DNA of 64,000 bases from Pseudomonas citronellolis (GCF_900112375.1 NZ_FOLS01000030.1:29708-93707), one strand, 5' to 3'. Positions 9,901 through 18,241 are shown, counted from the first letter of the stretch. Notes: a model not told the origin generated them from the letters alone. Program-made: numbers and translations.

Positions 9901-10647
9901 TCAGAGGGCGGCCTCGAATTCGTTGCCGTTGTTGTCGTGCAGGAACAGCTTCGCGTGGGGGTGGCCGCGCAGTTCGAAGCTGAAGCTGGGGTTCTCGCTC
10001 ACCGCCGGGAACAGGTCCAGGCGCGCCAGCACCTCGCCCTCGGGCGTGCGCAGCTCGGCGTGGTCGAGGTAGAACTCGGGGATGCCGCCGACCAGGCCGT
10101 TGTCCATCGGGTGGTCCACCTTCAGCCGCAGCCGGGTGTTCGGCCCGCGCGAGAAAGCCCCGCCATGCACCTGGCCCAGGCGCTGTTCCCAGCCGGCCTG
10201 GGCGCGCACCACGCTGGGCGCGGTGCAGCCGCCGCCGGCGGCGTCGATCCAGGCCGAGCCCACGTGCCACACGCCATCTTCACCACGCAGCGCGGCGCGG
10301 ATGGCGGTGGCCTGCTCGATGCGGATGCGCACCGCCAGCAGCGCCTCCAGGTCCTTGCCCGGGTAGAGCGTCAGCACGTGGGGGATGGGGTTCAGCTCGG
10401 CCCACAGCACCAGGCGCTCGAAGCGCCCGGGCAGTTGCCGCGCGTCCACCTCCACCGGCACCTGCCGCGCGTCCTCGGCGAAGGGCGGCACGCCCAGCTT
10501 CACCCGCTCGTCGAAGACGAAGGGCTCGCCGCCGAGCAGGCGTTTGTGGTGGTAGTCCCACATCACCGAGGGCACCGGGTCGCCCTCCACCGCCGCGGCC
10601 AGCAGCGGCAGGCCGCACAGGCCCAACAGCAGGCTACGTCTATGCAT
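9901..10647 (-). CDS. SoxYZ-like carrier protein associated with quinoprotein dehydrogenases
   Basis: 248-aa exported protein resembling a SoxY-SoxZ fusion. The N-terminal signal peptide is MHRRSLLLGLCGLPLLAAA. The SoxY-like half ends in AAGGGCTAPS, with Cys at about 141 in the position of the SoxY carrier cysteine. The SoxZ-like half follows and ends in NGNEFEAAL. The start at 10647 is fixed by a strong AGGAGGAGGG ribosome site. It sits 14 bp after the MoxJ-like gene in one operon. In Sox systems such proteins carry covalent sulfur intermediates. No other Sox enzymes are present here, so its cargo in alcohol oxidation is unknown. Confidence 0.83.
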   Translation of the reverse strand: MHRRSLLLGLCGLPLLAAAVEGDPVPSVMWDYHHKRLLGGEPFVFDERVKLGVPPFAEDARQVPVEVDARQLPGRFERLVLWAELNPIPHVLTLYPGKDLEALLAVRIRIEQATAIRAALRGEDGVWHVGSAWIDAAGGGCTAPSVVRAQAGWEQRLGQVHGGAFSRGPNTRLRLKVDHPMDNGLVGGIPEFYLDHAELRTPEGEVLARLDLFPAVSENPSFSFELRGHPHAKLFLHDNNGNEFEAAL

Positions 10648-10661
10648 CCCTCCTCCTCGTG

Positions 10662-11543
10662 CTATTGCACGTCCTGGTACAGCCCCGGCAACTCGTAGCG
10701 CACGCCGTAGCCGGCGTAGAGCCTGGCCAGCTCGCCGCTGCGCACCAGTTCCTCCAGCTCGCCGTCGAGGGCGTTGGACAGTTGGCGGTTGCTCTCGTGC
10801 ACCGCCATGCCGATGTCCCAGTCCGGCTGGCCGAGGCTGGGGTAGGTATTCTCGGCGTTCTTCAGCTGGTCGTCGTGGGCCTGGGCGCGCATCCAGTCCA
10901 GCTCGCCGCGCAGCGCCATCACCGCGTCCACCTTGCCGGCGCGCATGGCGTCGAAGGCCACCTGGGTGCTGGGGAAGTGCACGGTCATGGCGCTGAGCTG
11001 GCCGCCCAGCACCGAGGTCAGGTAGAACGAGGGCACGCTGTCCAGTTCCACGCCGATGCGGTGCTCGCGGAACGCCGCGATGGTGTCCACCTGCGGCAGC
11101 CGGCGGGCGTCGTTGACCACCTGCCAGCGCTCGCGCTGGTAGGGGCCGAACATCACCACCTGGTCGTTGGCCAGCTCGCCGACGTCGTTGCGCTTGTTCG
11201 AATAGTCGCGGTCGTAGGGCACCCGCAGCATCACGTCGGCGACCACGCCCGGGCGCAGGTAGTGGCCCTTCCAGATGAAGTTGCGCAGGTCGTCGTCCAG
11301 GCGCTCGCCAGGAATCACCCAGAGGAACTCCGCGCGCAGCCCCAGGCCCTGGGCCAGGCGCGTGGCCAGGTCGACGTCGATGCCGTGGGGCTGGCCGTCC
11401 TGCATGAAGCTGTAGGGCGGGAAGTTCTGGTAGACCGCCACCCGCAACACGCCGGAAGCGACCATGTCTTCGTAGGGCCGGACCTTGGCCTCGGCCTGCC
11501 CCAGCAACAGGAGCAGGCCGCACAGCAGGCTGAGCAGGCGCAT
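10662..11543 (-). CDS. MoxJ-like periplasmic solute-binding protein, quinoprotein-associated
   Basis: 293-aa periplasmic protein of the extracellular solute-binding family 3 fold. Signal peptide MRLLSLLCGLLLLLGQAEA, then GVLRVAVYQNFPPYSF and GIDVDLATRLAQGLGL, typical of this fold. Proteins of this type are encoded beside PQQ alcohol dehydrogenases (MoxJ/MxaJ in methanol oxidation) and help assemble or activate the dehydrogenase rather than import a nutrient. No ABC permease is adjacent, which supports that reading. It lies 7 bp downstream of the cytochrome c550 gene, so the two are probably co-transcribed. The ligand is unknown. Confidence 0.87.
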   Translation of the reverse strand: MRLLSLLCGLLLLLGQAEAKVRPYEDMVASGVLRVAVYQNFPPYSFMQDGQPHGIDVDLATRLAQGLGLRAEFLWVIPGERLDDDLRNFIWKGHYLRPGVVADVMLRVPYDRDYSNKRNDVGELANDQVVMFGPYQRERWQVVNDARRLPQVDTIAAFREHRIGVELDSVPSFYLTSVLGGQLSAMTVHFPSTQVAFDAMRAGKVDAVMALRGELDWMRAQAHDDQLKNAENTYPSLGQPDWDIGMAVHESNRQLSNALDGELEELVRSGELARLYAGYGVRYELPGLYQDVQ

Positions 11544-11550
11544 GGCGGCG

Positions 11551-11988
11551 TCACTCGTCCACGTGGACGCTTTCCAGGTAGCTGCGGATGGCCCACAGGC
11601 CTTCCTGGCTGATGAAGTCGGCCATCTTCGGCATGTACACGGCGCCGTCGCGCACCGCGCCGTTGATCACCCGCTCCTTGAACCACTCGTCGCCCTCGGC
11701 GCCCAGGTCGAGCTTGCGCAGGTCGGGGGCGATGCCGCCGGACTTGGCCTCCAGGCCATGGCAGCGCGCGCAGTTCTGGTTGTAGGCGGAGGAGCCGATC
11801 TCCACCGCCAGCTTGTGGTTGGCGTAGGGCTCGCGGTACGGGTTGGTGTCGCGCCACTCCTTGCCCAGGGGCTCCAGGCCCTTGGTATCCACCGCTTGCG
11901 GGGTCACGTTGCCATGGGCCAGGGCCAGGGCCGAGACGCTGAGGCCGGCCAGCACCAGCAGGCCGCGCAAGGAGTTCTTCTTGTTCAT
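11551..11988 (-). CDS. exaB: Cytochrome c550, electron acceptor of the quinoprotein dehydrogenases
   Basis: 145-aa exported mono-heme cytochrome. A signal peptide ends near residue 24 (LALAHG). The heme motif CARCH is at about 73-77, and PKMADF near the C terminus offers the axial Met. It corresponds to ExaB of P. aeruginosa and PedF of P. putida, which take electrons from the PQQ dehydrogenase and pass them to the terminal oxidase. ATG 11988 follows AGAGGAATG; an upstream ATG at 12015 is not needed. It is divergent from exaA across 314 bp and heads the operon with the MoxJ-like, SoxYZ-like and hydrolase genes. The first codons (AAC AAG AAG AAC) form an AANAANAA tract. Confidence 0.92.
   Translation of the reverse strand: MNKKNSLRGLLVLAGLSVSALALAHGNVTPQAVDTKGLEPLGKEWRDTNPYREPYANHKLAVEIGSSAYNQNCARCHGLEAKSGGIAPDLRKLDLGAEGDEWFKERVINGAVRDGAVYMPKMADFISQEGLWAIRSYLESVHVDE
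11974..11985 (-). promoter_or_regulatory. Candidate Crc/Hfq tract at the start of exaB
   Basis: AACAAGAAGAAC immediately after the ATG matches AANAANAANAA. Caution: Lys/Asn codons are common at the start of signal peptides, so this could be coincidental. Confidence 0.35.
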
Positions 11989-12079
11989 CACTTCATTCCT
12001 CTGGGGGTAGGACAAGGCACGGGCGCCACCGGGGGCGCTCCTCGACCATGTTAGGAAGCCCCGCCCCCGCCCCGAATGC

Positions 12080-12118
12080 TGCTTTGGATGCCCCCGCCTA
12101 CTCCCTTCGTACTAGGGC
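12080..12118. promoter_or_regulatory. exaB-exaA divergent control region with candidate regulator sites
   Basis: The 314-bp gap between exaB and exaA has two motif-like blocks. One is TGCTGCTTTGGATGCC around 12078-12092. The other is CTACTCCCTTCGTACTAGGG at 12099-12118, whose TTCGTA core is 118-123 bp upstream of exaB, the same spacing as the TTGGTA core before pedH. No gene lies in the gap. Confidence 0.4.
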
Positions 12119-12302
12119 GCAGGGCTGCCGCTCCAGGGCCTTCGGCAGCAAGCCCAAGTCATGCCCCGACCGGGAACTTGTCCCGGCCGATGCGGGAGCT
12201 TTTCCGTTTCCGCCACGGCCGCCGGCTCCCACCATGGAACCGCCGCGGCCCGAGCAGCGGCCCACCGTTTCTCGACCCAACATCAAAAACGGGAACCCGA
12301 AG

Positions 12303-14174
12303 ATGACAACAAGAACCTCCCTCGCCTCTGCCGGCCCCCTGCGCCTCGCCCTGCACAGTCTGACCCTCGCCATCGCCCTGGGCGCCAGCGGCGCGGCGCT
12401 GGCCAAGGACGTCAGCTGGGACGACATCGCCAACGACCACAAGACCACCAGCGACGTGCTGCAGTACGGCATGGGCACCAACGCCCAGCGCTGGAGCCCG
12501 CTCAAGCAGGTCAACGCCGACAACGTGTTCAAGCTGACGCCGGCCTGGTCCTACTCCTTCGGCGACGAGAAGCAGCGCGGCCAGGAATCCCAGGCCATCG
12601 TCAGCGACGGGGTGATCTACGTCACCGCCTCCTACTCGCGGCTGTTCGCCCTCGACGCCAAGACCGGCAAGCGCCTGTGGACCTACAACCACCGCCTGCC
12701 CGACGACATCCGCCCGTGCTGCGACGTGGTCAACCGCGGCGCCGCCATCTACGGCGACAAGATCTTCTTCGGCACCCTCGACGCCTCGGTCGTGGCGCTG
12801 AACAAGAACACCGGCAAGGTGGTATGGAAGAAGAAGTTCGGCGAACACGGCGCCGGCTACACCATGACCGGCGCGCCGACCATCGTGAAGGACCAGAAGA
12901 CCGGCAAGGTGCTGCTCATCCACGGCAGCTCGGGCGACGAGTTCGGCGTGGTCGGCCGCCTGTTCGCCCGCGACCCGGACACCGGCGAGGAAATCTGGAT
13001 GCGGCCCTTCATCGAAGGCCACATGGGCCGCCTCAACGGCAAGGACAGCAGCGTCACCGGCAACGTCAAGGCGCCATCCTGGCCGGACGACCCCAGCTCG
13101 CCCACCGGCAAGGTCGAATCCTGGAACCACGGCGGCGGCGCGCCCTGGCAGAGCGCCAGCTTCGACGCCGAGACCAACACCATCATCGTCGGCGCCGGCA
13201 ACCCCGGCCCGTGGAACACCTGGGCGCGCACCGCCAAGGGCGGCAACCCGCACGACTACGACAGCCTGTACACCTCAGGGCAAGTGGGCGTGGACCCGAG
13301 CACCGGCGAGGTGAAGTGGTTCTACCAGCACACCCCGAACGACGCCTGGGACTTCTCCGGCAACAACGAACTGGTGCTGTTCGACTACAAGGCCAAGGAC
13401 GGCAAGATCGTCAAGGCCACCGCCCACGCCGACCGCAACGGCTTCTTCTACGTGGTCGACCGCAGCAACGGCAAGCTGCAGAACGCCTTCCCCTTCGTCG
13501 ACAACATCACCTGGGCCAGCCACATCGACCTGAAGACCGGCCGCCCGGTCGAGCGTGAAGGCCAGCGCCCGCCGCTGCCGGAACCGGGGCAGAAGCACGG
13601 CAAGGCGGTGGAAGTCTCGCCGCCCTTCCTCGGCGGCAAGAACTGGAACCCCATGGCCTACAGCCAGGACACCGGCCTGTTCTACGTGCCGGCCAACCAC
13701 TGGAAGGAGGACTACTGGACCGAGGAAGTCAGCTACACCAAGGGCAGCGCTTACCTGGGCATGGGCTTCCGCATCAAGCGCATGTACGACGACCACGTCG
13801 GCAGCCTGCGCGCCATGGACCCCACCAGCGGCAAGGTGGTGTGGGAACACAAGGAGCACCTGCCGCTGTGGGCCGGCGTGCTGGCCACCGCCGGCAACCT
13901 GGTGTTCACCGGCACCGGCGACGGCTTCCTCAAGGCCTTCGACGCGAAGAACGGCAAGGAACTGTGGAAGTTCCAGACCGGCAGCGGCATCGTCTCCCCG
14001 CCCATCACCTGGGAACAGGACGGCGAGCAGTACATCGGCGTGACCGTCGGCTACGGCGGCGCCGTGCCGCTGTGGGGCGGCGACATGGCCGACCTGACGC
14101 GCCCGGTGGCCCAGGGCGGATCCTTCTGGGTGTTCAAGCTGCCCAGCTGGGACAACAAGACCGCCAGCCGCTGA
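12303..14174 (+). CDS. exaA: PQQ-dependent ethanol dehydrogenase ExaA/PedE (calcium type)
   Basis: 623-aa precursor, the same length as P. aeruginosa ExaA. The signal peptide is about 34 residues (ends GAALA). The vicinal Cys pair is at 139-140, mature 105-106 as in the solved enzyme. The catalytic Asp at 350 (mature 316) lies in [10 protein letters not shown]; Ser at +2 marks the calcium form, in contrast to PedH. The enzyme oxidises ethanol and other primary and secondary alcohols in the periplasm and reduces cytochrome c550, whose gene is divergent. The ATG at 12303 follows a modest ribosome site (GGGAACCCGAAG). A hairpin terminator follows at 14184-14207. AACAAGAA directly after the start codon is a possible Crc/Hfq site. 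Confidence 0.96.
   Translation: MTTRTSLASAGPLRLALHSLTLAIALGASGAALAKDVSWDDIANDHKTTSDVLQYGMGTNAQRWSPLKQVNADNVFKLTPAWSYSFGDEKQRGQESQAIVSDGVIYVTASYSRLFALDAKTGKRLWTYNHRLPDDIRPCCDVVNRGAAIYGDKIFFGTLDASVVALNKNTGKVVWKKKFGEHGAGYTMTGAPTIVKDQKTGKVLLIHGSSGDEFGVVGRLFARDPDTGEEIWMRPFIEGHMGRLNGKDSSVTGNVKAPSWPDDPSSPTGKVESWNHGGGAPWQSASFDAETNTIIVGAGNPGPWNTWARTAKGGNPHDYDSLYTSGQVGVDPSTGEVKWFYQHTPNDAWDFSGNNELVLFDYKAKDGKIVKATAHADRNGFFYVVDRSNGKLQNAFPFVDNITWASHIDLKTGRPVEREGQRPPLPEPGQKHGKAVEVSPPFLGGKNWNPMAYSQDTGLFYVPANHWKEDYWTEEVSYTKGSAYLGMGFRIKRMYDDHVGSLRAMDPTSGKVVWEHKEHLPLWAGVLATAGNLVFTGTGDGFLKAFDAKNGKELWKFQTGSGIVSPPITWEQDGEQYIGVTVGYGGAVPLWGGDMADLTRPVAQGGSFWVFKLPSWDNKTASR
12308..12315 (+). promoter_or_regulatory. Candidate Crc/Hfq site at the start of exaA
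   Basis: AACAAGAA overlaps codons 2-5, matching AANAANAA at a position where binding would block translation initiation. Confidence 0.4.
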
Positions 14175-14183
14175 GCCCACCGA

Positions 14184-14207
14184 CCGCGCCCCCTGGGGCG
14201 CGGTTTT
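14184..14207 (+). terminator. Terminator between exaA and the pentapeptide gene
   Basis: CCGCGCCCC / GGGGCGCGG stem (9 bp, 2-nt loop) followed by TTTT, 9 bp after the exaA stop. It should attenuate transcription into the pentapeptide gene 20 bp downstream. Confidence 0.8.
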
Positions 14208-14227
14208 CCATGCCCCGGGAGAAAGCC

Positions 14228-14887
14228 ATGAAAACCACCACCCTGCTCGCCGCCCTGCTGCTGGCCGGCCTGGCCCACGCCAGCGACGAATCCGTCGACA
14301 CCGACAACGACGCCACCGTCATCGCCCACTGCCGCATCGCCCCCGGCAGCCAATGCCCCGGCGCCGACCTGCGCGGCGCCGATCTGAAAGGCCAGGACCT
14401 CAGCCACATGAACCTCGCCGGCGCGGACCTTTCAGGCGCCGACCTGCGCCACGCCACCCTCGACCTGGCCAACCTGGAAAAAGCCAACCTGCGCGGCGCC
14501 AACCTCACCCGCGCCAGCCTGCAACAAGCCAACCTGCGCGCCGCCGACCTCTCCGGCGCCAGCCTGGTGGCCATCCAGGCCTGGGGCCTGTTCGCCCAGG
14601 GCGCCCAATGGCAAGGCGCCGACCTGACCGCCGCCTACCTCGAATTCGCCCGCCTGAGCGGCGGCAAACTGCACCAGGCCAACCTGCGCGCGGCGGATTT
14701 GGAGATGACCTGGTTGTCCCGCGCGGACCTCAAGGGAGCGGATTTGCGCGATGCGAATCTGCAGGAAGTGAAGCTGGCGGAGGCGAATCTGGAGGATGCG
14801 GATTTGCGGGGGAGCAAGCCGAGGTTCGGGAATTTCCAGGGGACGAATATGCAGGGGTGCAAGGGGTGTCCCGGCGGCTGGGATTGA
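14228..14887 (+). CDS. Exported pentapeptide-repeat protein
   Basis: 219-aa protein with a signal peptide ([18 protein letters not shown]) followed from about residue 40 by repeated A(D/N)LxG/A pentapeptides (GADLRGADLKGQDLSHMNLA and so on), which form a right-handed quadrilateral beta helix. A break near residues 115-140 splits the helix in two, and the C terminus holds a CKGC motif. P. putida has a pentapeptide gene at the same position beside pedE. The ATG at 14228 follows GGGAGAAAGCC. The role is unknown; periplasmic location and synteny suggest an accessory function in the alcohol-oxidation system. Confidence 0.85.
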   Translation: MKTTTLLAALLLAGLAHASDESVDTDNDATVIAHCRIAPGSQCPGADLRGADLKGQDLSHMNLAGADLSGADLRHATLDLANLEKANLRGANLTRASLQQANLRAADLSGASLVAIQAWGLFAQGAQWQGADLTAAYLEFARLSGGKLHQANLRAADLEMTWLSRADLKGADLRDANLQEVKLAEANLEDADLRGSKPRFGNFQGTNMQGCKGCPGGWD

Positions 14888-14912
14888 GTACCTGGCACGG
14901 GGTGGCATGAAC

Positions 14913-15055
14913 TGTAGGAGCGAGCTTGCTCGCGAATGGGATGTCCCGGGTAACGCGTAGGGCGCATAACACCCCAAGCGTTATCCGCCATCAGCCCCTG
15001 TACCGAGGCCACCGGCGGATAACCGCGAACGGTTATGCGCCCTACGAACCTAAAA
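14913..15055. repeat. REP arm plus GTAGGGCGCATAAC palindrome pair
   Basis: A single A-type arm (GTAGGAGCGAGCTTGCTCGC) at 14913-14937, then a D-type inverted repeat: GCGTAGGGCGCATAACACCC near 14955 pairs with GGTTATGCGCCCTACG near 15031. It lies exactly at the edge of the AT-rich island. Confidence 0.7.
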
Positions 15056-15062
15056 TGACATT

Positions 15063-15350
15063 TCACATTATATACAATGGCTTAAGGTAAAACGCTCCAG
15101 TAGGACTGCTCCCAACAATATTATTTCGATCATCCGGACTTAGAAAAGCCTCTCTGTCGCGATCAATATAGATACTTTCATAGACACCTTCATTTAAAAA
15201 TCTTATACACTGCGCAGTGTCGTAATCCTTGTACGCACCATCACCGTTATACAACTCAGGGTGTACAAACAGACGCTGCTCGCCGCTCCCCGGTGCCCCA
15301 CCCCTAGCGTCTTCCATAACTGCTGCATCCTTATCGTTCGCGTTACTCAT
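15063..15350 (-). CDS. Hypothetical protein, AT-rich island gene 2
   Basis: 95-aa protein not recognised. It has no signal peptide, a polar N terminus (MSNANDKDAAVMEDARGG) and a more structured C-terminal half rich in Tyr/Asp/Phe (YKDYDTAQCIRFLNEGVYES). The composition of this gene and the next is clearly AT-richer than the surroundings, pointing to recent acquisition. It lies 12 bp downstream of the larger island gene on the same strand with GGGGTAG before the ATG, so they form an operon. Pairing of a small soluble protein with an exported partner allows an effector/immunity or lipoprotein/partner interpretation, but nothing in the sequence settles it. Confidence 0.6.
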   Translation of the reverse strand: MSNANDKDAAVMEDARGGAPGSGEQRLFVHPELYNGDGAYKDYDTAQCIRFLNEGVYESIYIDRDREAFLSPDDRNNIVGSSPTGAFYLKPLYIM

Positions 15351-15362
15351 AACATCTACCCC

Positions 15363-16148
15363 TTAGCATTTAGGTTTAAATGCAAACCCAACCAAACTCT
15401 CAACATCCTCTTGCAACATAGAAGCCTCCCCCTCCTTACCTCCATCTCCGAGCAGGCTGCAGTATTTGGCCTCTTCTCCAGACGCAGCAAAAGCCATTAA
15501 GCTCATCAATTTTTGAGACTTTATATCGCCCCCTCTACGGGGCTCTAATCTAGCGTCCAATTTCAAAATAGAAGCGCTCCTGGCTTTATTTATCTCGCGA
15601 TAAACTGACACTCCATCCGATAGCAAGTCATAAGCCAGTGAGTAGTCAATATCCCTGCTCAAGAATTTGGAATAGCTTCTATAGGTAATTTTTGTCGCGA
15701 TCTGCCTGGAATCCACCTCCATTTCGATAGGCCCGTTAAGGAAATCAATTGCAGACACAAAGCCAAAGCCTGGCTTGTAGAACCTTACTGTTTTGTGTTC
15801 CCCACCACTCGATCCACAAAACATAATATATTTCTGCATCTGCCCTGTTTCTGCGTATCGAACAGCCTTTACAGGAATATCTATTCTCTTAACTGGATAA
15901 GCGCCTTCCGTACACCCAGGTGACTGGCCATAATGAGTGAATGACAACAACTTTCCAGAGCTGTCTATAACTCTGACCTCTCCAGCATTGAGCATGAGAG
16001 CATTGTTACTATCGTTAACGGGCACGGAGCTGAATTCATATGTGACCCCGTCATCAGTTAATTTATAGCTACTCTCCCCTTGAGCGACTGAAACTCCAAG
16101 ACCGAGAAAACCACTCATCACGACGCCAAGTGTCCACTTGCTGCTCAT
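15363..16148 (-). CDS. Hypothetical exported protein, AT-rich island gene 1
   Basis: 261-aa protein not recognised. The N terminus is a signal peptide (VVMSGFLGLGVSVAQG), so it is probably periplasmic or secreted. Residues 30-185 look like a beta-rich domain (YKLTDDGVTYEFSSVPV, EVRVIDSSGKLLSFTHYG), with cysteines near 79, 111, 232 and 261 that could pair. The C terminus ends in KPKC. AGAGGTGG precedes the ATG. It is followed 12 bp later by the 95-aa gene. Base composition is unlike that of the flanking Pseudomonas core genes. No domain could be assigned. Confidence 0.6.
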   Translation of the reverse strand: MSSKWTLGVVMSGFLGLGVSVAQGESSYKLTDDGVTYEFSSVPVNDSNNALMLNAGEVRVIDSSGKLLSFTHYGQSPGCTEGAYPVKRIDIPVKAVRYAETGQMQKYIMFCGSSGGEHKTVRFYKPGFGFVSAIDFLNGPIEMEVDSRQIATKITYRSYSKFLSRDIDYSLAYDLLSDGVSVYREINKARSASILKLDARLEPRRGGDIKSQKLMSLMAFAASGEEAKYCSLLGDGGKEGEASMLQEDVESLVGFAFKPKC

Positions 16149-16505
16149 GCAACCACCTCTAAATTAGATATGACCACGCTGATTGACAGCTACGCCTATA
16201 GATAATTTCAGGACGAACCAAAGAGTGATTTCTCACTAGACGAATCCCAAGAGGGATTTTTCACTAGAGACGTGGTCGAACGCCTACCTTTCACCGCATG
16301 AGTGGCCGCCAGAGCAGAGCCTGCGCGCTCCTTGCGTCTTTGTAACAAATGGAAAAAGGGATAGATTTATTTTCCCGATTCTCAATGCCCGCTATTGGCA
16401 GATAACTGTCTGCCGCGAGGGGCTACCTTGGGTTGGAAGCCACCGTCACCAACGACTGCAATGCAAACCGCCTGTGCGGTCAGCCCTCCTTATCCTCCCT
16501 TTCAA
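16149..16505. other. AT-rich intergenic region before the RNA cassette
   Basis: No supportable gene. It contains the promoter region of the island operon and an imperfect direct repeat: AGAGTGATTTCTCACTAGAC (about 16222) and AGAGGGATTTTTCACTAGAG (about 16250), about 28 bp apart. This could be an operator array. The right part returns to higher GC. Confidence 0.4.
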
Positions 16506-16534
16506 TTGACAGCCCCACGACAACTCCCTAACGT
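16506..16534 (+). promoter_or_regulatory. Sigma70-type promoter of RNA cassette copy 1
   Basis: TTGACA at 16506-16511, 17-bp spacer, TAACGT at 16529-16534. The second cassette at 31873-31901 has identical boxes and spacing. The transcript would begin about 7 nt downstream, at the first hairpin. Confidence 0.65.
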
Positions 16535-16540
16535 GGCCCG

Positions 16541-16708
16541 GCCGCCCAACAGGGCGGTTCGGGATTGGCGTCCCGACCCTGGATTCAGGTGCCTGAGCGA
16601 GTGTTCGGGCACTTAGCATGGCTACACCTGTGTTATGGGCGGGCCGTGCGGGGCATCTTCGGATGCGCCGGAACTCTAGGCCGGTACGCCAACCTGTACG
16701 GTCCGCCC
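16541..16708 (+). ncRNA. Structured RNA element, copy 1
   Basis: Hairpin GCCGCCC-AACA-GGGCGGT at 16541-16558, then GGGA-TTGGCG-TCCC at about 16561-16574. Next is a long-range 13-bp stem pairing GGGCGGGCCGTGC (16637-16649) with GTACGGTCCGCCC (16696-16708, with G-U pairs). It encloses GCATC-TTCG-GATGC, a UUCG tetraloop hairpin, at 16653-16666. The homologous copy at 31908-32075 conserves all of these, and the first hairpin changes on both arms (C-G to T-A), which is covariation. Not matched to a known RNA family from memory. Confidence 0.55.
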
Positions 16709-16940
16709 TCCCTGCAGCCCAAGTTCCCATCCCCTCAAGAACACCGCCCCGTCGGAGCTTTACGACGCCGCCCAATCCCGCCAATCGGCCCTGGTCAACC
16801 TGCTGCGCCTGCTGGCCGGCGCGCCGGACCTGGGGGCGCCCGGCGAGGATGTGCTGGATGGCACTTTCAGTTCGCTGGAGTACCTGGCGGCCGATGCAGA
16901 GCGGTTGTATGCCTCGGCTGAGAAGGGCGGCCGGGCGTAG
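16709..16940 (+). pseudogene. Start-less copy of the 79-aa cassette protein gene
   Basis: The reading frame ending at the TAG at 16938-16940 encodes SELYDAAQSRQSALVNLLRL and continues in close parallel to the intact 79-aa protein at 32127-32366. Relative to that copy, about 60 bp between the RNA element and the coding region are missing, including a second hairpin, the ribosome site and the ATG. No in-frame ATG is found between 16617 and the homologous region. Later codons remain uninterrupted, so the deletion is recent or the remaining sequence is still constrained as RNA. Confidence 0.65.
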
Positions 16941-17036
16941 GGAACGTGATGCGAAGCGTCAGCCGCTGGTGGTGGGTGGCGCTTCGCTTCATATCGGTCC
17001 TGTAGGAGCAACTGGCCAGGCGGCACCGAGGCGCTC

Positions 17037-17485
17037 TTCGTAGGAGCGAGCTTGCTCGCGAATGGTGCCTCCCGGGGGTCGTTGGTGTTTGGATGAACCC
17101 CGTCCCCTCTCCCCAACCCTCTCCCTGAAGGGAGAGGGGGCCGTTCGGAGCGTTTGGCAAGCTCAGTGTCATCCTGATACGCCTAGCCGCGAACGCGGAA
17201 ATCCAATAGACAGCCCCACACCTTGCCTCTTTGTAGGAGCGCGCCCTGCGCGCGAAATCGCGGGCAGGGCCCGCTCCTACAGGTTGACGCCGAACCTCCC
17301 GGCCATGCCGGACAGCCCCTCTCCCGCTTGCGGGAGAGGGGGCCGTTTGGAGCATTTGGCGAACTCAGTGTCATCCTGGTACGCCTAGCTATCCTCGTCA
17401 TTCCCGCGAACGGCAGCCTCACACCGTGCCTCTTGTAGGAGCGCGCCCTGCGCGCGAATCGCGGACAAAGTCCGCTCCAGGTTGA
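17037..17485. repeat. Cluster of REP and CCCTCTCCC palindromes
   Basis: A-type arm at about 17038-17062, an E-type palindrome (CCCTCTCCCTGAAGGGAGAG) near 17113-17140, a B-type pair at 17233-17282, an E-like palindrome (CCCTCTCCCGCTTGCGGGAG) near 17319, and a second B-type pair at about 17434-17480. Two roughly 200-bp blocks are near-duplicates of each other. No gene is supported in 16941-17518. Confidence 0.7.
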
Positions 17486-17518
17486 CGCCGAACCTCCCGG
17501 CCACGCCGGACAGCTCCC

Positions 17519-18220
17519 TCAACTCCGCGCCTGCGCCTCCAGCGCCTCGATCTCGGCGATCCGCCATTGCCGCCTTTTGCCCTCCAGCACACCCTGCCGC
17601 TGCCATTCGGCCAGCAGGCGGTTCAGGGTTTCTGCGCGCACGCCCAGCTTGGCGGCCAGTTGGCGCTGGCTCAGCGGCAGTTCGATGCTCTGCCCGGGGC
17701 GGCGTGGCAGGCGCAGCAGGTAGGTCGCCAGGCGTTGCGGCGCGTTGAAGCCGGCGAGGCTGTCGACGTCGTCGATCCTCGAACTCAGCGCCTGGCCGGC
17801 TATGTCCAGCATGTCCAGCGCCAGGGGCGGGTGTTCCAGGCAGGCGCGGCGCAGGTTCTCCCGGTGCAGGCGGCACAGCAGGCTGGGCATGGCCGCGCGG
17901 GTGCCCACCGGGTATTGGCGCTGCGGCATGAACATCACGATGGGCGCCAGCAACTGGCCGCGGCCCACGTGCTGGATCACCCGCTCCTCGCCGTCCATGC
18001 CGTAGCGCAGGGTGTCGATGCGGCCCTCCAGCACCACGTACCAGAACAGCGCCGGCTGGCCCTGGTTGAACACCGCCGCGCCCTCCTCCAGCGCGCACAG
18101 GCTGGCGTCCACCAGCAGGCTTTCGCGCAGCGCCTCCGGCTGCGCGCCCAGCAGCGGGTGGCCGGCGAGCAGTTCGCGGGCCAGCGCCAGACCATTCTTG
18201 ACATTTCTCATTTGATACAA
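17519..18220 (-). CDS. Crp/Fnr-family transcriptional regulator
   Basis: 233 aa, with an N-terminal cyclic-nucleotide-binding-like sensor fold (residues about 20-140, including VFNQGQPALFWYVVLEGRID) and a C-terminal winged helix whose recognition segment is LSQRQLAAKLGVRAETLNRL. It lacks the N-terminal cysteine cluster of oxygen-sensing Fnr/Anr, so it may resemble Dnr-type or other effector-bound members. A second in-frame ATG lies 9 bp inside. It is divergent from the TonB receptor operon across about 100 bp containing a Fur-like box, so it may control that operon. Effector unknown. Confidence 0.85.
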   Translation of the reverse strand: MYQMRNVKNGLALARELLAGHPLLGAQPEALRESLLVDASLCALEEGAAVFNQGQPALFWYVVLEGRIDTLRYGMDGEERVIQHVGRGQLLAPIVMFMPQRQYPVGTRAAMPSLLCRLHRENLRRACLEHPPLALDMLDIAGQALSSRIDDVDSLAGFNAPQRLATYLLRLPRRPGQSIELPLSQRQLAAKLGVRAETLNRLLAEWQRQGVLEGKRRQWRIAEIEALEAQARS

Positions 18221-18241
18221 GCCCGCAAAGGTGGATTATTC

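Noticed and set aside
14891-14907. Sigma54-like TGGCACGGGGTGGCAT after the pentapeptide gene
   Set aside because: The -12 element has G instead of T in TTGC and there is no downstream gene in the right orientation.
15063-15350. Classical toxin-antitoxin pair in the AT-rich island
   Set aside because: The partner is exported and 261 aa long, and no antitoxin DNA-binding or known toxin motif is visible; left as hypothetical.
16618-17043. ORFs inside the structured RNA element (products such as MATPVLWAGRAGHLRMRR)
   Set aside because: They arise from the repeated RNA stems and differ between copies in frame and ends; conservation follows base pairing, not codons.
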